Origin: Marinithermofilum abyssi
GTDB taxonomy: Bacteria; Bacillota; Bacilli; Thermoactinomycetales; DSM-45169
Assembly: GCF_014641195.1 (NCBI RefSeq)
Contig: NZ_BMHQ01000004.1
Span: 235,771 to 299,770, forward strand
DNA length: 64,000 nt
Reading direction: 5' to 3'
Shown here: piece after piece, positions 1-8,026 of the stretch
Layout of the letters: each line of letters begins with the position of its first letter
Numbering within the stretch: the first letter of the stretch is position 1
Notes under the pieces: model-generated
What the model saw: the letters and a program-made list of their open reading frames with translations, nothing else
Told to the model about the DNA's origin: nothing
The model's database searches: none
Made by a program: the position numbers and the translations under genes

Positions 1-510
1 TTCCGCCGGAAAATCGAACACATCAAACAGGCGATGCCCAATGTGGCCATTACCAGCGATGTGATCGTCGGTTTTCCGGGAGAAACGGATGAGCAATTTG
101 AAAATGGCTACCGCCTGATTGAAGAACTGGCCTTCTCTGAACTGCACGTATTCCCGTATTCTCAGCGAACTGGCACCCCTGCTGCACGCATGGACGGTCA
201 AGTGCCGAACGAAGTGAAACAAGAGCGGGTACAGCGGCTGATCGAGCTTTCGAATAAACTGTCCGTCCAATACGCTTCTCAGTTTGTCGGGGATGTGTTG
301 GAAGTGATCCCGGAACGACCCTATAAAGAGGCGCCTGACAGCGGACTGTACATGGGATACTCCGACAACTACCTGCAAGTGGTCTTCCCGGGCAATGAGG
401 ACTTGATCGGGAAAGTATGCCGTGTTCGCCTCGATGAAGCGGGTGCGGAATATTGCAAAGGCACCTTTGTCCGCGTGATGGACGAACCGGCCCGCTCTTC
501 CGCGGTATAA
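1..510 (+). CDS. mtaB: tRNA N6-threonylcarbamoyladenosine methylthiotransferase MtaB, C-terminal part
   Basis: The reading frame is open at the left edge, so only about 169 C-terminal residues are present and the radical-SAM CxxxCxxC motif lies outside. What remains is the end of the radical-SAM barrel (ITSDVIVGFPGET, then FPYSQRTGTPAARM) and a C-terminal TRAM-like segment. This is the family pattern of MtaB (YqeV), which converts t6A37 to ms2t6A37 in tRNAs decoding ANN codons. Position upstream of deoC, an Na/Pi transporter and rpsU-yqeY matches the B. subtilis yqeV neighbourhood. Confidence in the family is high; the N-terminus is missing only because the window starts here. Confidence 0.93.
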   Translation, partial: FRRKIEHIKQAMPNVAITSDVIVGFPGETDEQFENGYRLIEELAFSELHVFPYSQRTGTPAARMDGQVPNEVKQERVQRLIELSNKLSVQYASQFVGDVLEVIPERPYKEAPDSGLYMGYSDNYLQVVFPGNEDLIGKVCRVRLDEAGAEYCKGTFVRVMDEPARSSAV

Positions 511-540
511 AATGGAGTAACAGAAGTGGCTGGAAATTGT

Positions 541-627
541 CCTTCTGCCTATGACGCTACTTTTGAACAACGTACCAGCGACGGATTTTTTCAAAAGGAG
601 CGGCGGGCAGAAGGGTTTTCTTTTTTG
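541..627 (+). terminator. Long structured terminator after mtaB
   Basis: CCTTCTGCC (541-549) pairs with GGCAGAAGG (606-614), followed by GTTTTCTTTTTT. The 56-base interior contains a second possible stem (TTTTGAA with TTCAAAA). This works as an intrinsic terminator for mtaB but is larger than usual, so a small RNA or leader function is possible. Confidence 0.55.
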
Positions 628-761
628 TGGTTGCCGTTGAAAATTTTTTGACAGAACCCTGTCCAAGTGGCATGATTTTTCCTATACTTTTGTTTGCGGC
701 AGTTGCTGGTATCGTTCCCCGTACAGCAAGGTCGGATGAACGGATAAAGGAGGGGAATCAG

Positions 762-1265
762 TTGAGCGATCATCGTCAGGATTGGGAAGCGGCACTGGAT
801 TCCATTGAATGGGACGAAGTGCTGGAAGAAGTGGGAGAACAGCTGAAAACCAATCTGGCTGCTGAGCTTCGCTTTCGTACATATGAAGAGCTGGAACGGG
901 CTTCACAGTTCTTGGGTGCCGGTTACTATCTCACGCACTTATCTGATGGAACCTGGGCGTTCTGGAATGAGAAAAATTATGTGGAAGAAGATGTACAGCG
1001 GTTTCAAGATCCCAAGGCATTTATTCAATATGTCATCGAGCAGTTTCAATTTAATCGTGAACAGGTGGAGTCATTGATCGAAAGTATGCGGGAAGCCCGT
1101 CAAATGAAACGCTGTATACAATGTGGATTTGATTTTGATCCCCAGGATCCGGTCCGCGAGGAATTGGGAATTGACGGGATATATGCTGAAGAAGGAGCTT
1201 CAGAGGAGTTTTGTTCGCCTCAGTGTGCCATTGAAAACGTGGTACAGGAGATGAAAGAGTCCTGA
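762..1265 (+). CDS. Conserved hypothetical protein with C-terminal four-cysteine (zinc-ribbon-like) motif
   Basis: This encodes 167 residues from TTG at 762, preceded by a strong AAAGGAGGGG ribosome site six bases upstream; earlier in-frame starts have no such site. The N-terminal two thirds are acidic and helical. Near the C-terminus CIQCGFDF and FCSPQC give two CxxC-type pairs about 37 residues apart, as in a structural zinc site. There is no signal peptide or membrane segment. It is monocistronic, with a possible promoter (TTGACA near 648, CATGAT 671-676). I do not recognise the family and assign no function. Confidence 0.75.
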   Translation: MSDHRQDWEAALDSIEWDEVLEEVGEQLKTNLAAELRFRTYEELERASQFLGAGYYLTHLSDGTWAFWNEKNYVEEDVQRFQDPKAFIQYVIEQFQFNREQVESLIESMREARQMKRCIQCGFDFDPQDPVREELGIDGIYAEEGASEEFCSPQCAIENVVQEMKES

Positions 1266-1720
1266 GATAAAGGGGCGATCAGAAATCATGCATTGGAGGA
1301 TCGATGGAAAAGATCTCTTCTGGTGAGGATCTACGTGGGCGGGCTGATGGGAGCGGGGTATGACAGCATACCTCTTTTCATTTGGATGGGGCACCTGTGA
1401 TGGAGACCGGGAAGCACCACTGGAGCCATATCAGGATCATGTACATCGGACTTGTTTGAAAGGCTCGGATGACGATTTCGAGCGTACGTATCCGGTTTAT
1501 ACGGGGAAAGTGGGTTCTGCCGCATACCGTTGGTTTGATCAAGTGTTCGATTGGCAAATGGTATACTAAGGTTGATTTTTTCATATGGGGGAGGGTTTCT
1601 CCTTTATGTCTCAAGGAGCCTCCTTATTCAGCATGTTTCTTTGGTGATCCTGTCCTCTACAAATTCCAGCTAAAGTCGTAAAATGGTTCTCGGTTTGCAA
1701 TAGGAAAGGATGTGACCATC
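1266..1720. other. Intergenic stretch without a convincing gene
   Basis: About 455 bases between the four-cysteine protein and the Nudix gene. An open frame at 1360-1569 has no ribosome site and atypical composition. The only signal seen is an extended -10-like TGGTATACT (1559-1567), which could drive the Nudix-deoC unit. Confidence 0.4.
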
Positions 1721-2149
1721 ATGAAAGAAATATCTGCAGGTGGGGTGGTGTACCGCCGCAACGGGGATGCATTGGAGTTGCTCATGATCGAAGATCGTTA
1801 TTCCAAATGGACACTGGCAAAAGGGAAAAAGGAACCGGGTGAGACGGATGAAGAGACGGCCTTGCGTGAGATTGAGGAAGAGACAGGGGTCCGGGGCCGC
1901 ATTATTGCCAAGCTTGAAACGGTCCATTACCGCTATTTTCATCCCAAGCACGGAGATGTGGACAAAGAAGTGCATTATTACCTAGTGGAAGCTCGTTCCG
2001 ATGATGTCACGCCGCAGCTTTCGGAAATTACGAAAGCGGTATGGCTTCCAGTAAATAAGGCCTGGCAATTGCAAAAGGAAGAAGGGTATGATAATAACCG
2101 GAGTGTGATATGGAAAGCACTGAACCGATTGGGTGTGCAGCCCAGCTGA
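1721..2149 (+). CDS. Nudix hydrolase
   Basis: The 142-residue protein carries a complete Nudix box: G35, E41, R49-E50, E53-E54 and G56 fit GX5EX7REUXEEXGU, the Mg-binding loop-helix that hydrolyses nucleoside diphosphates linked to another moiety. Substrate cannot be told from sequence; the SAGGVVYRR start resembles Ap4A/8-oxo-dGTP-type enzymes. ATG 1721 is chosen because the AGGAAAGGA site (1702-1710) is ten bases upstream, whereas GTG 1712 would be too close. The deoC start follows within 33 bases of its stop, suggesting cotranscription. Confidence 0.9.
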   Translation: MKEISAGGVVYRRNGDALELLMIEDRYSKWTLAKGKKEPGETDEETALREIEEETGVRGRIIAKLETVHYRYFHPKHGDVDKEVHYYLVEARSDDVTPQLSEITKAVWLPVNKAWQLQKEEGYDNNRSVIWKALNRLGVQPS

Positions 2150-2181
2150 ATCCGTTGATTATGGTTGAGAGGAGTTTGGTT

Positions 2182-2853
2182 ATGAAGGCATCTGAAATCG
2201 CATCCATCATTGATCATACGTTGTTGAAACCGGAGGCAACCTCGGATCAAATCGATCAGTTGTGCCAAGAAGCTGCTGAACACGGCTTTGCATCGGTTTG
2301 CGTCAATCCGTATTGGGTAGCCCGTGCTGCCGAGCGCCTGAAGGGGACCGGGGTCAAAGTCTGCACAGTCGTGGGCTTTCCCCTGGGAGCCACCACCAAA
2401 GAAGCCAAAGCATTTGAAACAAAACAGGCGATTCAAAACGGCGCCTCTGAAGTCGATATGGTGATGAACATCGGGGCGTTGAAATCGGGAGATATCGAAG
2501 CGGTACGTGAAGATATCCAAGCGGTTGTAGAAGCGGCTGATGGCGTATTGGTAAAGGTAATCCTTGAGACGGGGCTTCTTAACGATGAGGAGATCCGCGT
2601 TGCCAGCGAAAAGGCGAAAGCGGCGGGAGCTCATTTTGTAAAAACCTCCACCGGATTTGGGCACGGCGGCGCTACCGTTGAGGCAGTCCGCCTTATGCGG
2701 GAGGCTGTGGGTCCAGAGATGGGCGTCAAAGCTTCCGGCGGTATCCGGGATCTTGAAACTGCTCAACGCATGGTGGAAGCCGGAGCCACTCGAATCGGCG
2801 CGAGCTCCAGTGTGGCCATTGTTACCGGCGGCCAGGGCAACAGCGGGTATTGA
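2182..2853 (+). CDS. deoC: Deoxyribose-phosphate aldolase
   Basis: DeoC splits 2-deoxyribose 5-phosphate into glyceraldehyde 3-phosphate and acetaldehyde in deoxynucleoside catabolism. The 223-residue cytoplasmic protein has the class I aldolase TIM-barrel signatures DHTLLKP (residues 11-17), VKVILET (124-130) and FVKTSTGFG (152-160), with Lys154 as the Schiff-base lysine. Length matches the family. ATG 2182 follows GAGAGGAG at good spacing; the longer frame from 2110 overlaps the Nudix gene and lacks homology. An intrinsic terminator follows at once. Confidence 0.97.
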   Translation: MKASEIASIIDHTLLKPEATSDQIDQLCQEAAEHGFASVCVNPYWVARAAERLKGTGVKVCTVVGFPLGATTKEAKAFETKQAIQNGASEVDMVMNIGALKSGDIEAVREDIQAVVEAADGVLVKVILETGLLNDEEIRVASEKAKAAGAHFVKTSTGFGHGGATVEAVRLMREAVGPEMGVKASGGIRDLETAQRMVEAGATRIGASSSVAIVTGGQGNSGY

Positions 2854-2858
2854 CGAGG

Positions 2859-2889
2859 AACGGACATGTTGATGTCCGTTTTTTTTTTC
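2859..2889 (+). terminator. Intrinsic terminator of deoC
   Basis: AACGGACAT (2859-2867), loop GTTG, ATGTCCGTT (2872-2880), then a run of eight T residues. Confidence 0.9.
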
Positions 2890-2895
2890 ATTGAG

Positions 2896-3861
2896 TCACC
2901 GGCGGTTTCTCCTCTGACGGAAAGACCAAGCAATCACCGGATCCGGCAGCAACCAGGTGATCACTCGGGCGAATGGAGCTGAGAAGGGAAGGACCAGCAC
3001 GGAACAAATGACATTGTACAATGTTTGGATATGAGCCACTTGAGCGGCGGGGTTGTCGGACAGCAGCAATGCTATCTGTGTTAAATAGGGAACCAGCGGT
3101 CCAAAAACCAGAACACCTGCGATATTGAGGGTCAAATGAGCCAGGGCCACTTGTTTGGCAGCCCGGTTGGAACCGATGGATGCCAGCAGACCCGTGACAC
3201 AGGTGCCCACATTGCTTCCTAAAACCACGGCGATCGCAAAGGGAAGCGGAATGATTCCGGAAGCATAAAATCCCATAGCGATGGCGATGACGGCCCCGCT
3301 GCTCTGAACAAGTCCGGTAACCGCGGTTCCCGCTAATATTCCCCAGAGAACAGGGTGTGTAGAGGATTCCAATATCCAATGGATCCACCCCCGCCTCTTT
3401 AAGGGGAAGGCAATCCATTGCATCGCATCCATCCCGAGGAAGATACAGCCAAAACCGCCGATGACCAATCCAATGCACTTGCTTTTCTTCCGGGGCAACA
3501 GATAAAAGAGGGCTCCCAGCAAAATCAGCGGGACGGCGAAGTCTTCAATTTTTAGAGCCAAGATTTCCGTGGTAAGTGTGGTCCCAATATTGGTTCCCAG
3601 AATAATGCCGATCGTTTGGGAAAAGTTCAGGATCCCCGCATTGACAAAACCGATAGTGATCACTGTTACAGCGCTGCTGCTCTGTAAAAAAGCCGTTGAA
3701 ACCATCCCGGTCAAAAACCCTCGTGCCGGTGTCCGGGTAAAACGGAGCAGCGCTTGTTGCAGACGATCACCAGCCAATACTTCCAAGCCGTATCGCAAAA
3801 GCTGCATACCGAATAAAAATATCGCCAATCCCGTAGCGAACGGGATGATCATTTCCTTCAT
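2896..3861 (-). CDS. Na/Pi cotransporter family protein (YqeW-like)
   Basis: This 321-residue integral membrane protein belongs to the SLC34/NptA-type sodium-phosphate cotransporter family. Two inverted-repeat halves each contain the family QSSSAV/QSSGAV motif (FLQSSSAVTVIT near residue 60 and LVQSSGAVIAIA near 185), followed by GTNIGTT and GSNVGTC. About eight hydrophobic segments are visible. It lacks the C-terminal PhoU-like domain of larger homologues, consistent with YqeW. It converges on deoC and corresponds to yqeW beside yqeV. Substrate is inferred from the family; some members export phosphate. Confidence 0.9.
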   Translation of the reverse strand: MKEMIIPFATGLAIFLFGMQLLRYGLEVLAGDRLQQALLRFTRTPARGFLTGMVSTAFLQSSSAVTVITIGFVNAGILNFSQTIGIILGTNIGTTLTTEILALKIEDFAVPLILLGALFYLLPRKKSKCIGLVIGGFGCIFLGMDAMQWIAFPLKRRGWIHWILESSTHPVLWGILAGTAVTGLVQSSGAVIAIAMGFYASGIIPLPFAIAVVLGSNVGTCVTGLLASIGSNRAAKQVALAHLTLNIAGVLVFGPLVPYLTQIALLLSDNPAAQVAHIQTLYNVICSVLVLPFSAPFARVITWLLPDPVIAWSFRQRRNRR

Positions 3862-3932
3862 GCATCATGCCTCCTCCGCTAGTCCATATATATGGCTGGC
3901 AGCGGACAGGCATGACGATATTCCCCTCGTGA

Positions 3933-3965
3933 GACAAAATAAGACCCCTCCGCTGTGAAGGGGCC
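3933..3965 (-). terminator. Weak intrinsic terminator
   Basis: On the minus strand CCCCT and AGGGG flank a nine-base loop and are followed by TCTTATTTTG. It would end the small gene at 3977-4333. Confidence 0.5.
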
Positions 3966-3976
3966 GGCTGTCTGGA

Positions 3977-4333
3977 TTACTCTTTTTCCCGATTACGACG
4001 TGGGATAAAGGGCGGTGGTTCCATGTCAAAATCCGGATCGAATGGGCTCCATGGACGTTGGACACTTTTTTCTGTTGCCTGTTCCGACCCCGCATCGGGG
4101 GCGAGGCGCGGTTCGCCAAAAACGGCCCATGGCGGGCCCGGCTCAGGTTGCTGTTGACGCAAGGACTTCTCTTCTTTCTCTTCCCGAACGGGCAGCCCTT
4201 CCATCCATTCTTCTCCGTGGAAATCTTTCCGCATCACCTGTTCGGTTTCCTCATTCATGATTTTGTTGAGTTCTTCCTGAATCATCTCACGAATCAAACT
4301 ACGCAGCTGGTCACGAGATTTTCCTTTTGCCAT
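3977..4333 (-). CDS. Conserved hypothetical protein, charged N-terminus and proline-rich tail
   Basis: The 118-residue protein starts at ATG 4333, preceded by AAGGGGTG. The first half is a charged helical segment (RDQLRSLIREMIQEELNKIM) and the second half is rich in proline, glutamate and arginine (PEPGPPWAVF, PPPFIPRR), so probably disordered. No membrane segment or signal peptide is seen. It stands alone between the Na/Pi transporter and hit, transcribed away from hit. I do not recognise the family. Confidence 0.7.
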   Translation of the reverse strand: MAKGKSRDQLRSLIREMIQEELNKIMNEETEQVMRKDFHGEEWMEGLPVREEKEEKSLRQQQPEPGPPWAVFGEPRLAPDAGSEQATEKSVQRPWSPFDPDFDMEPPPFIPRRNREKE

Positions 4334-4369
4334 TTTTTCACCCCTTTTCAGACAAGGAGGTCCGCATTC

Positions 4370-4408
4370 ATGATGTATTATATGCGGGTGCTGGATTTGG
4401 GTGAATAA
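4370..4408 (+). CDS. Possible 12-residue microprotein or leader peptide
   Basis: A 13-codon frame (MMYYMRVLDLGE, then stop) begins at ATG 4370, eight bases after a perfect AAGGAGGT (4354-4361). The divergent gene starts 36 bases to the left and hit starts 78 bases to the right. Such a strong ribosome site with nothing else to serve suggests it is translated, but there is no other support. Confidence 0.35.
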   Translation: MMYYMRVLDLGE

Positions 4409-4486
4409 AAGGAGGAGTGTGCTTCGCTCGGGCTGCTTTTTTTGATATAATACCTTCAACTTCAACACTGAAAGGGGTGTAGGGTC

Positions 4487-4831
4487 TTGGCAGAGTGTAT
4501 TTTTTGCGGTATCGTCGAAGGAAGCATCCCTTCCAAAAAAGTATACGAAGATGAGCATGTTGTTGCTTTTCACGATATCAGCCCGGCAGCCCCGGTCCAT
4601 CTGTTAGTCATCCCCAAAAAGCATATCGCCTCCATTCAGGAAGTAGGGGAAGAAGATGCGGTGACCATGGGGCGCATTTTCTCAGCCATCAATCACTTGG
4701 CACAAGAGTTCGGGCTGAGTGAAAAAGGGTTCCGGATTGTGAACAACTGTGGCCAAGAAGGTGGACAAACCGTATTCCATCTTCATTTTCACCTTCTCGG
4801 CGGCCGGCAGTTGACATGGCCCCCCGGTTGA
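4487..4831 (+). CDS. Histidine triad (HIT/HinT) nucleotide-binding protein
   Basis: The 114-residue cytoplasmic protein is the usual HinT length. It begins with the zinc-ligand-like CIFCGIVEG and ends with the catalytic histidine triad HLHFHLLGG. The family hydrolyses nucleoside phosphoramidates and acyl-adenylates. The start is TTG 4487 after AAAGGGGTG; no other start preserves the CIFC N-terminus. A TATAAT box lies at 4446-4451. A HIT gene directly before rpsU and yqeY is a familiar Bacillales arrangement. Confidence 0.95.
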   Translation: MAECIFCGIVEGSIPSKKVYEDEHVVAFHDISPAAPVHLLVIPKKHIASIQEVGEEDAVTMGRIFSAINHLAQEFGLSEKGFRIVNNCGQEGGQTVFHLHFHLLGGRQLTWPPG

Positions 4832-4841
4832 TAAAACCGCT

Positions 4842-4871
4842 TTGACACGCCTTTTCAGCCTGTTGTATAAT
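4842..4871 (+). promoter_or_regulatory. Sigma-A type promoter for rpsU-yqeY
   Basis: TTGACA (4842-4847) and TATAAT (4866-4871) are separated by 18 bases, directly after the hit stop codon. Both hexamers match the consensus fully. Confidence 0.85.
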
Positions 4872-4879
4872 GATCGGTG

Positions 4880-5034
4880 TCTTTGTTTTTTCGTCCCAAG
4901 TCTTTCCTTGGGTGGATTACATGCAGGTGCAGGTGCTGCTTGTCCCTCTTCGGTGTGGGACAGTGCCGATGCTTGCAGAGCCGTTTGCATCAAGCGGCTT
5001 CAGCCCGGGCGATGACTGCCCGCGGAGGGAGGGA
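4880..5034 (+). promoter_or_regulatory. Structured 5' leader of rpsU
   Basis: The leader of about 160 bases can form four successive hairpins: CCCAAG/CTTGGG (4895-4912), TGTCCC/GGGACA (4941-4962), GCCGATGC with GCATC and CGGC (4965-4998) and CGGGC/GCCCG (5006-5022). The last abuts the ribosome site GGAGGGAGGG. This suggests post-transcriptional control, possibly autoregulation by S21. I do not recognise a named RNA family. Confidence 0.45.
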
Positions 5035-5039
5035 TAAGC

Positions 5040-5210
5040 ATGGCGGAAATTCACGTTCGCAAAAACGAAACTTTGGATAAAGCGCTGCGTCGATTCAAAA
5101 AGACGATGGCCAAAGAAGGTACGATGCGTGAACTGAAAAAGCGCAAGTTCTACGAAAAGCCCAGCGTCAAGCGAAAAAAGAAAGCTGACGCTGCACGGAA
5201 ACGGAAATAA
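5040..5210 (+). CDS. rpsU: 30S ribosomal protein S21
   Basis: The 56-residue, very basic protein reads [19 protein letters not shown] with a C-terminus rich in KRKK and RKRK. This matches bS21, a small-subunit protein near the anti-Shine-Dalgarno region of 16S rRNA. The ribosome site GGAGGGAGGG lies six bases before ATG 5040. yqeY follows after nine bases, as in other Bacillales. Confidence 0.97.
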   Translation: MAEIHVRKNETLDKALRRFKKTMAKEGTMRELKKRKFYEKPSVKRKKKADAARKRK

Positions 5211-5219
5211 GGTAGCGAG

Positions 5220-5675
5220 GTGGCGGTCCCGGTGACCTTGTTGGAGCGGTTGACCCAGGATATGAAAACCGCAATGAAAGAAAAAGACAAGACCAAGCTG
5301 TCAGTGGTCCGGATGCTGCGTTCTTCCATCAAAAACAAGGAGATCGAGCTCGGACGCTCCTTGGATGAGGACGAAGCATTGCAAGTGGTTTCCAAAGAGC
5401 TGAAACAGCAGAAGGATTCCCTGTCCGAATTTGAACGAGCCGGCCGGGATGACTTGGCTGAAAAAGCTCGGGGTGAGATTGCGGTTCTTGAACAATACCT
5501 CCCGGAACAATTGAGCGAAGAAGAGATTCGTGCGATTGTTCAGGAGACGATTCAAGAAACCGGAGCCTCCTCCAAAAAAGACATGGGGAAAGTGATGGGA
5601 GCCATCATGCCCAAAGTCAAAGGACGGGCTGACGGAAAGGTGATCAACCGTTTGGTGCAGGAGTTCTTGCAGTAA
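5220..5675 (+). CDS. yqeY: GatB/YqeY domain-containing protein
   Basis: The 151-residue protein is a stand-alone version of the YqeY domain also found at the C-terminus of GatB, the amidotransferase subunit that contacts tRNA. Typical features are [13 protein letters not shown], the [16 protein letters not shown] segment, [10 protein letters not shown] and the C-terminal [18 protein letters not shown]. Its precise role is unknown. The GTG at 5220 is nine bases after the rpsU stop, within the same transcript, and a perfect terminator follows. Confidence 0.95.
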   Translation: MAVPVTLLERLTQDMKTAMKEKDKTKLSVVRMLRSSIKNKEIELGRSLDEDEALQVVSKELKQQKDSLSEFERAGRDDLAEKARGEIAVLEQYLPEQLSEEEIRAIVQETIQETGASSKKDMGKVMGAIMPKVKGRADGKVINRLVQEFLQ

Positions 5676-5704
5676 ACACAGCGTATATACGCTGTGTTTT
5701 TTCT
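5674..5704 (+). terminator. Intrinsic terminator of rpsU-yqeY
   Basis: ACACAGCGTA and TACGCTGTGT form a tight hairpin starting at the yqeY stop, followed by TTTTTTC. Confidence 0.92.
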
Positions 5705-5829
5705 TGAAGTGCAGTGTGAAAATCTTGCTAAAAAAGAAACCTTTCCCGTTCGTCATCGTATATACATAGAGCAGGACACACTGCAGAAAAGGTTCAGTCG
5801 TGAACCACTCAATTGGAGGAGGATGGAAT

Positions 5830-6810
5830 ATGGATTCCGCAACCTTAAGCATGTTGGTCATTGCGGTTGTGGCAGTCATCGGGCTGTCCGTACTGTTTAC
5901 CTTTGTACCGGTGATGCTGTGGATTTCGGCGATGGCTTCCGGCGTTTATGTGGGCTTGACCACCCTGATCGGGATGCGCCTTCGCCGCATCACCCCGTCC
6001 CGTATCATCAACCCGTTGATCAAGGCGCGCAAAGCCGGGCTGGATGTGACGATTGAGCAGTTGGAAACCCATTATTTAGCGGGGGGGAACGTGGATCGGG
6101 TGGTGGATGCTTTGATCGCCGCCCAACGAGCGGATATCGACCTGATGTTTGAGCGGGCGGCAGCGATCGATCTGGCGGGTCGGGACGTGCTGGAAGCGGT
6201 TCAGATGAGCGTTAATCCCAAAGTGATCGAAACCCCGGTGGTTTCCGCGGTGGCGAAGGATGGTATTGAAGTAAAGGTTGTAGCTCGGGTTACTGTACGG
6301 GCCAACATCGACCGTTTGGTGGGCGGTGCCGGGGAGGAAACGATTATCGCCCGGGTCGGTGAAGGCATTGTCACCACCAACGGCTCGGCGTCCAGTCACA
6401 AAGAAGTATTGGAAAACCCCGATCTGATCTCCAATACGGTGTTGAAAAAAGGCTTGGATGCCGGTACGGCCTTTGAAATTCTTTCCATTGACATCGCCGA
6501 TGTGGATGTAGGGAAAAATATTGGAGCCCAGTTGCAGATGGATCAAGCAGAAGCCGATAAGAACATTGCCCAGGCCAAAGCGGAGGAACGGCGGGCAATG
6601 GCTGTTGCCAAGGAACAAGAGATGCGGGCCCATGTGGAAGAAATGCGAGCCAAAGTGGTGGAAGCGGAAGCTATGGTGCCGCAGGCCATAGCAGAAGCCC
6701 TCCGAAGCGGAAAGCTTGGTGTGATGGACTATTACCATATGCAGAACATTATGGCTGATACCGATATGCGCAAGACGATCAGCCGTTCCGATGAGGAAGA
6801 AGAGCAGTAA
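5830..6810 (+). CDS. floA: Flotillin-like protein FloA
   Basis: The 326-residue protein matches FloA (YqfA), a membrane scaffold of functional microdomains. A hydrophobic N-terminus (about residues 5-50) is followed by the SPFH/band 7 region ([24 protein letters not shown]) and an alanine/glutamate-rich helix (about 235-290, [17 protein letters not shown]), the oligomerising flotillin domain. ATG 5830 follows GGAGGAGG. In B. subtilis nfeD (yqeZ) precedes floA; here the gap from yqeY holds only a terminator and leader, so that partner is absent locally. Confidence 0.96.
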   Translation: MDSATLSMLVIAVVAVIGLSVLFTFVPVMLWISAMASGVYVGLTTLIGMRLRRITPSRIINPLIKARKAGLDVTIEQLETHYLAGGNVDRVVDALIAAQRADIDLMFERAAAIDLAGRDVLEAVQMSVNPKVIETPVVSAVAKDGIEVKVVARVTVRANIDRLVGGAGEETIIARVGEGIVTTNGSASSHKEVLENPDLISNTVLKKGLDAGTAFEILSIDIADVDVGKNIGAQLQMDQAEADKNIAQAKAEERRAMAVAKEQEMRAHVEEMRAKVVEAEAMVPQAIAEALRSGKLGVMDYYHMQNIMADTDMRKTISRSDEEEEQ

Positions 6811-6853
6811 TCGGAACCAGGGCTGAACACTCGCCGAAAGCGGAGGTAGCACG

Positions 6854-7261
6854 ATGGACTATTTGCTGCAGGAATGGGTCTTGCCTACTCTGTTTGCCCT
6901 GATTGTTTTTTTGTATGCGCAGTGGAAGAAGAAAAAAGAGAGGGGGAAACATGCCCAATCCAGAAATAGACGTAGTCCGCAACGGAATACCAAGACGGCG
7001 GCTCCCCCAAAGCAAACAACACCGACGTTGGAACAACGGCTTCGGGAGTACAAAAAGCAGGACTATCACCGTGGATCTTCACGCCGAGTGATCGAGGTGA
7101 AGCCTGCAGCGGTTGCTCCGGTCCAAAAAAGAACCGCTGCTTCGCCTTGGGCAAAGCTTTCCCGTCAGGAGTGGAGGCGGGCGGTAGTGATGAAGGAGAT
7201 TCTAGATCCGCCTCGGGCGCTGCGCCCGCTGTCCAGAAGCCGGTTGCATAAGATGCGGTGA
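6854..7261 (+). CDS. Membrane-anchored basic hypothetical protein
   Basis: The 135-residue protein has one N-terminal transmembrane segment (residues 8-22, EWVLPTLFALIVFLYAQW) followed by a strongly basic, glutamine- and proline-rich linker and a conserved-looking tail (RRAVVMKEILDPPRALRPL). It follows floA by 43 bases with ribosome site GCGGAGG, so it may be cotranscribed with floA. A tail of the form EILxPPRAxRP recurs in small Bacillales proteins of unknown role. The function is unknown. Confidence 0.75.
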   Translation: MDYLLQEWVLPTLFALIVFLYAQWKKKKERGKHAQSRNRRSPQRNTKTAAPPKQTTPTLEQRLREYKKQDYHRGSSRRVIEVKPAAVAPVQKRTAASPWAKLSRQEWRRAVVMKEILDPPRALRPLSRSRLHKMR

Positions 7262-7349
7262 TACACTTCATTTCCCTGCCATGGAAACATGTGAAGTTCA
7301 TGACCTCGCCTCTTCGGTACAAACTATGGGTACGGGGAGGTGAAATGCC

Positions 7350-7544
7350 ATGGCAAGAAGCCGTAGCAGCAATCGGTTGTTAGTACCGGGCAGCGCCGCT
7401 GTTTTGCAACAGTATAAAGAGGAAATTGCTGCCGAATTCGGTGTCAAAATGGGAGCGGATACGACGTCCCGGGGCAATGGTTCCGTCGGCGGGGAAATTA
7501 CCAAACGTTTGGTTCGCCAAGCACAACAACAAGAAATGCAATAA
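7350..7544 (+). CDS. Small acid-soluble spore protein, alpha/beta type
   Basis: The 64-residue protein reads [32 protein letters not shown] and then [15 protein letters not shown]. Both conserved blocks are present, including the GPR protease region around [10 protein letters not shown] and the DNA-binding GGEITKRLV. These proteins coat and protect spore DNA. The ribosome site GGGGAGGTG is strong. A weak sigma-G-like -10 (CAAACTA, 7320-7326) lies upstream. This gene shows that the organism forms endospores. Confidence 0.96.
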   Translation: MARSRSSNRLLVPGSAAVLQQYKEEIAAEFGVKMGADTTSRGNGSVGGEITKRLVRQAQQQEMQ

Positions 7545-7570
7545 TGACAATGTTATATTTCGGTGATGGA

Positions 7571-7608
7571 AGCGGTGCAGGGAAATCCATGCACCGCTTT
7601 ATTGTGTC
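7571..7608 (+). terminator. Intrinsic terminator of the SASP gene
   Basis: AGCGGTGCA and TGCACCGCT flank a ten-base loop and are followed by TTATTGT; the stem is strong, the T tract weak. Confidence 0.65.
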
Positions 7609-7678
7609 ATCGAGTGTGCTGCCCGATCATACACTTTTTTGATCCCTGTTTTTGGACCGTTCAAATGTGCCAAGCCTT

Positions 7679-7708
7679 GCATATCATCAAGGGGGGGCGC
7701 ATATGGGT
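7679..7708 (+). promoter_or_regulatory. Possible sigma-E type promoter of yqfC-yqfD
   Basis: GCATATC (7679-7685) and CATATGGGT (7700-7708) are spaced by 14 bases and resemble the -35 and -10 elements used by mother-cell sigma-E. In B. subtilis this pair of genes is sigma-E dependent, which supports a weak match. Confidence 0.35.
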
Positions 7709-7734
7709 TATAAAGAAGATGGAGGGCTTGTTCT

Positions 7735-8013
7735 ATGCGGAAGATCGGAGATCACCTGAAGAAGACTGCATCCAACTGGTTGGATATTCCGCAAGATGTG
7801 GCCACCAACGTACCTCGGGTGATGATAACAGGTTCGCATCGTGTTCATGTAGTGAATCATTTGGGTGTGGTACGGTTTCGTGACACAGAAATTCGAATCA
7901 AAACCGTCAAAGAAACATTGTTCATTACCGGAAAAGGATTGACGATTCAGGCCATTCACTCCGAAGAGTTGTGGGTAGAAGGGGAAATCGCCGAAGTCAA
8001 GTTTGGGGAGTAG
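7735..8013 (+). CDS. yqfC: Sporulation protein YqfC
   Basis: The 92-residue protein is of the YabP/YqfC family (PF07873), seen from DIPQDVATNVPRVMITGSHRVHVVNHLGV and the small beta-rich IRIKTVKETLFITGKGL. Family members act in spore formation with unclear molecular roles. It is followed 13 bases later by yqfD and then phoH, as in B. subtilis. Confidence 0.94.
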   Translation: MRKIGDHLKKTASNWLDIPQDVATNVPRVMITGSHRVHVVNHLGVVRFRDTEIRIKTVKETLFITGKGLTIQAIHSEELWVEGEIAEVKFGE

Positions 8014-8026
8014 GGGGAGGAATCTT

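Noticed and set aside
1360..1569. Open frame of 69 codons between the four-cysteine protein and the Nudix gene
   Set aside because: No ribosome site, unusual composition and no recognisable motif.
4409..4440. Second tiny frame after AAGGAGGAG upstream of hit
   Set aside because: GTG start too close to the site and only eight codons; probably chance.
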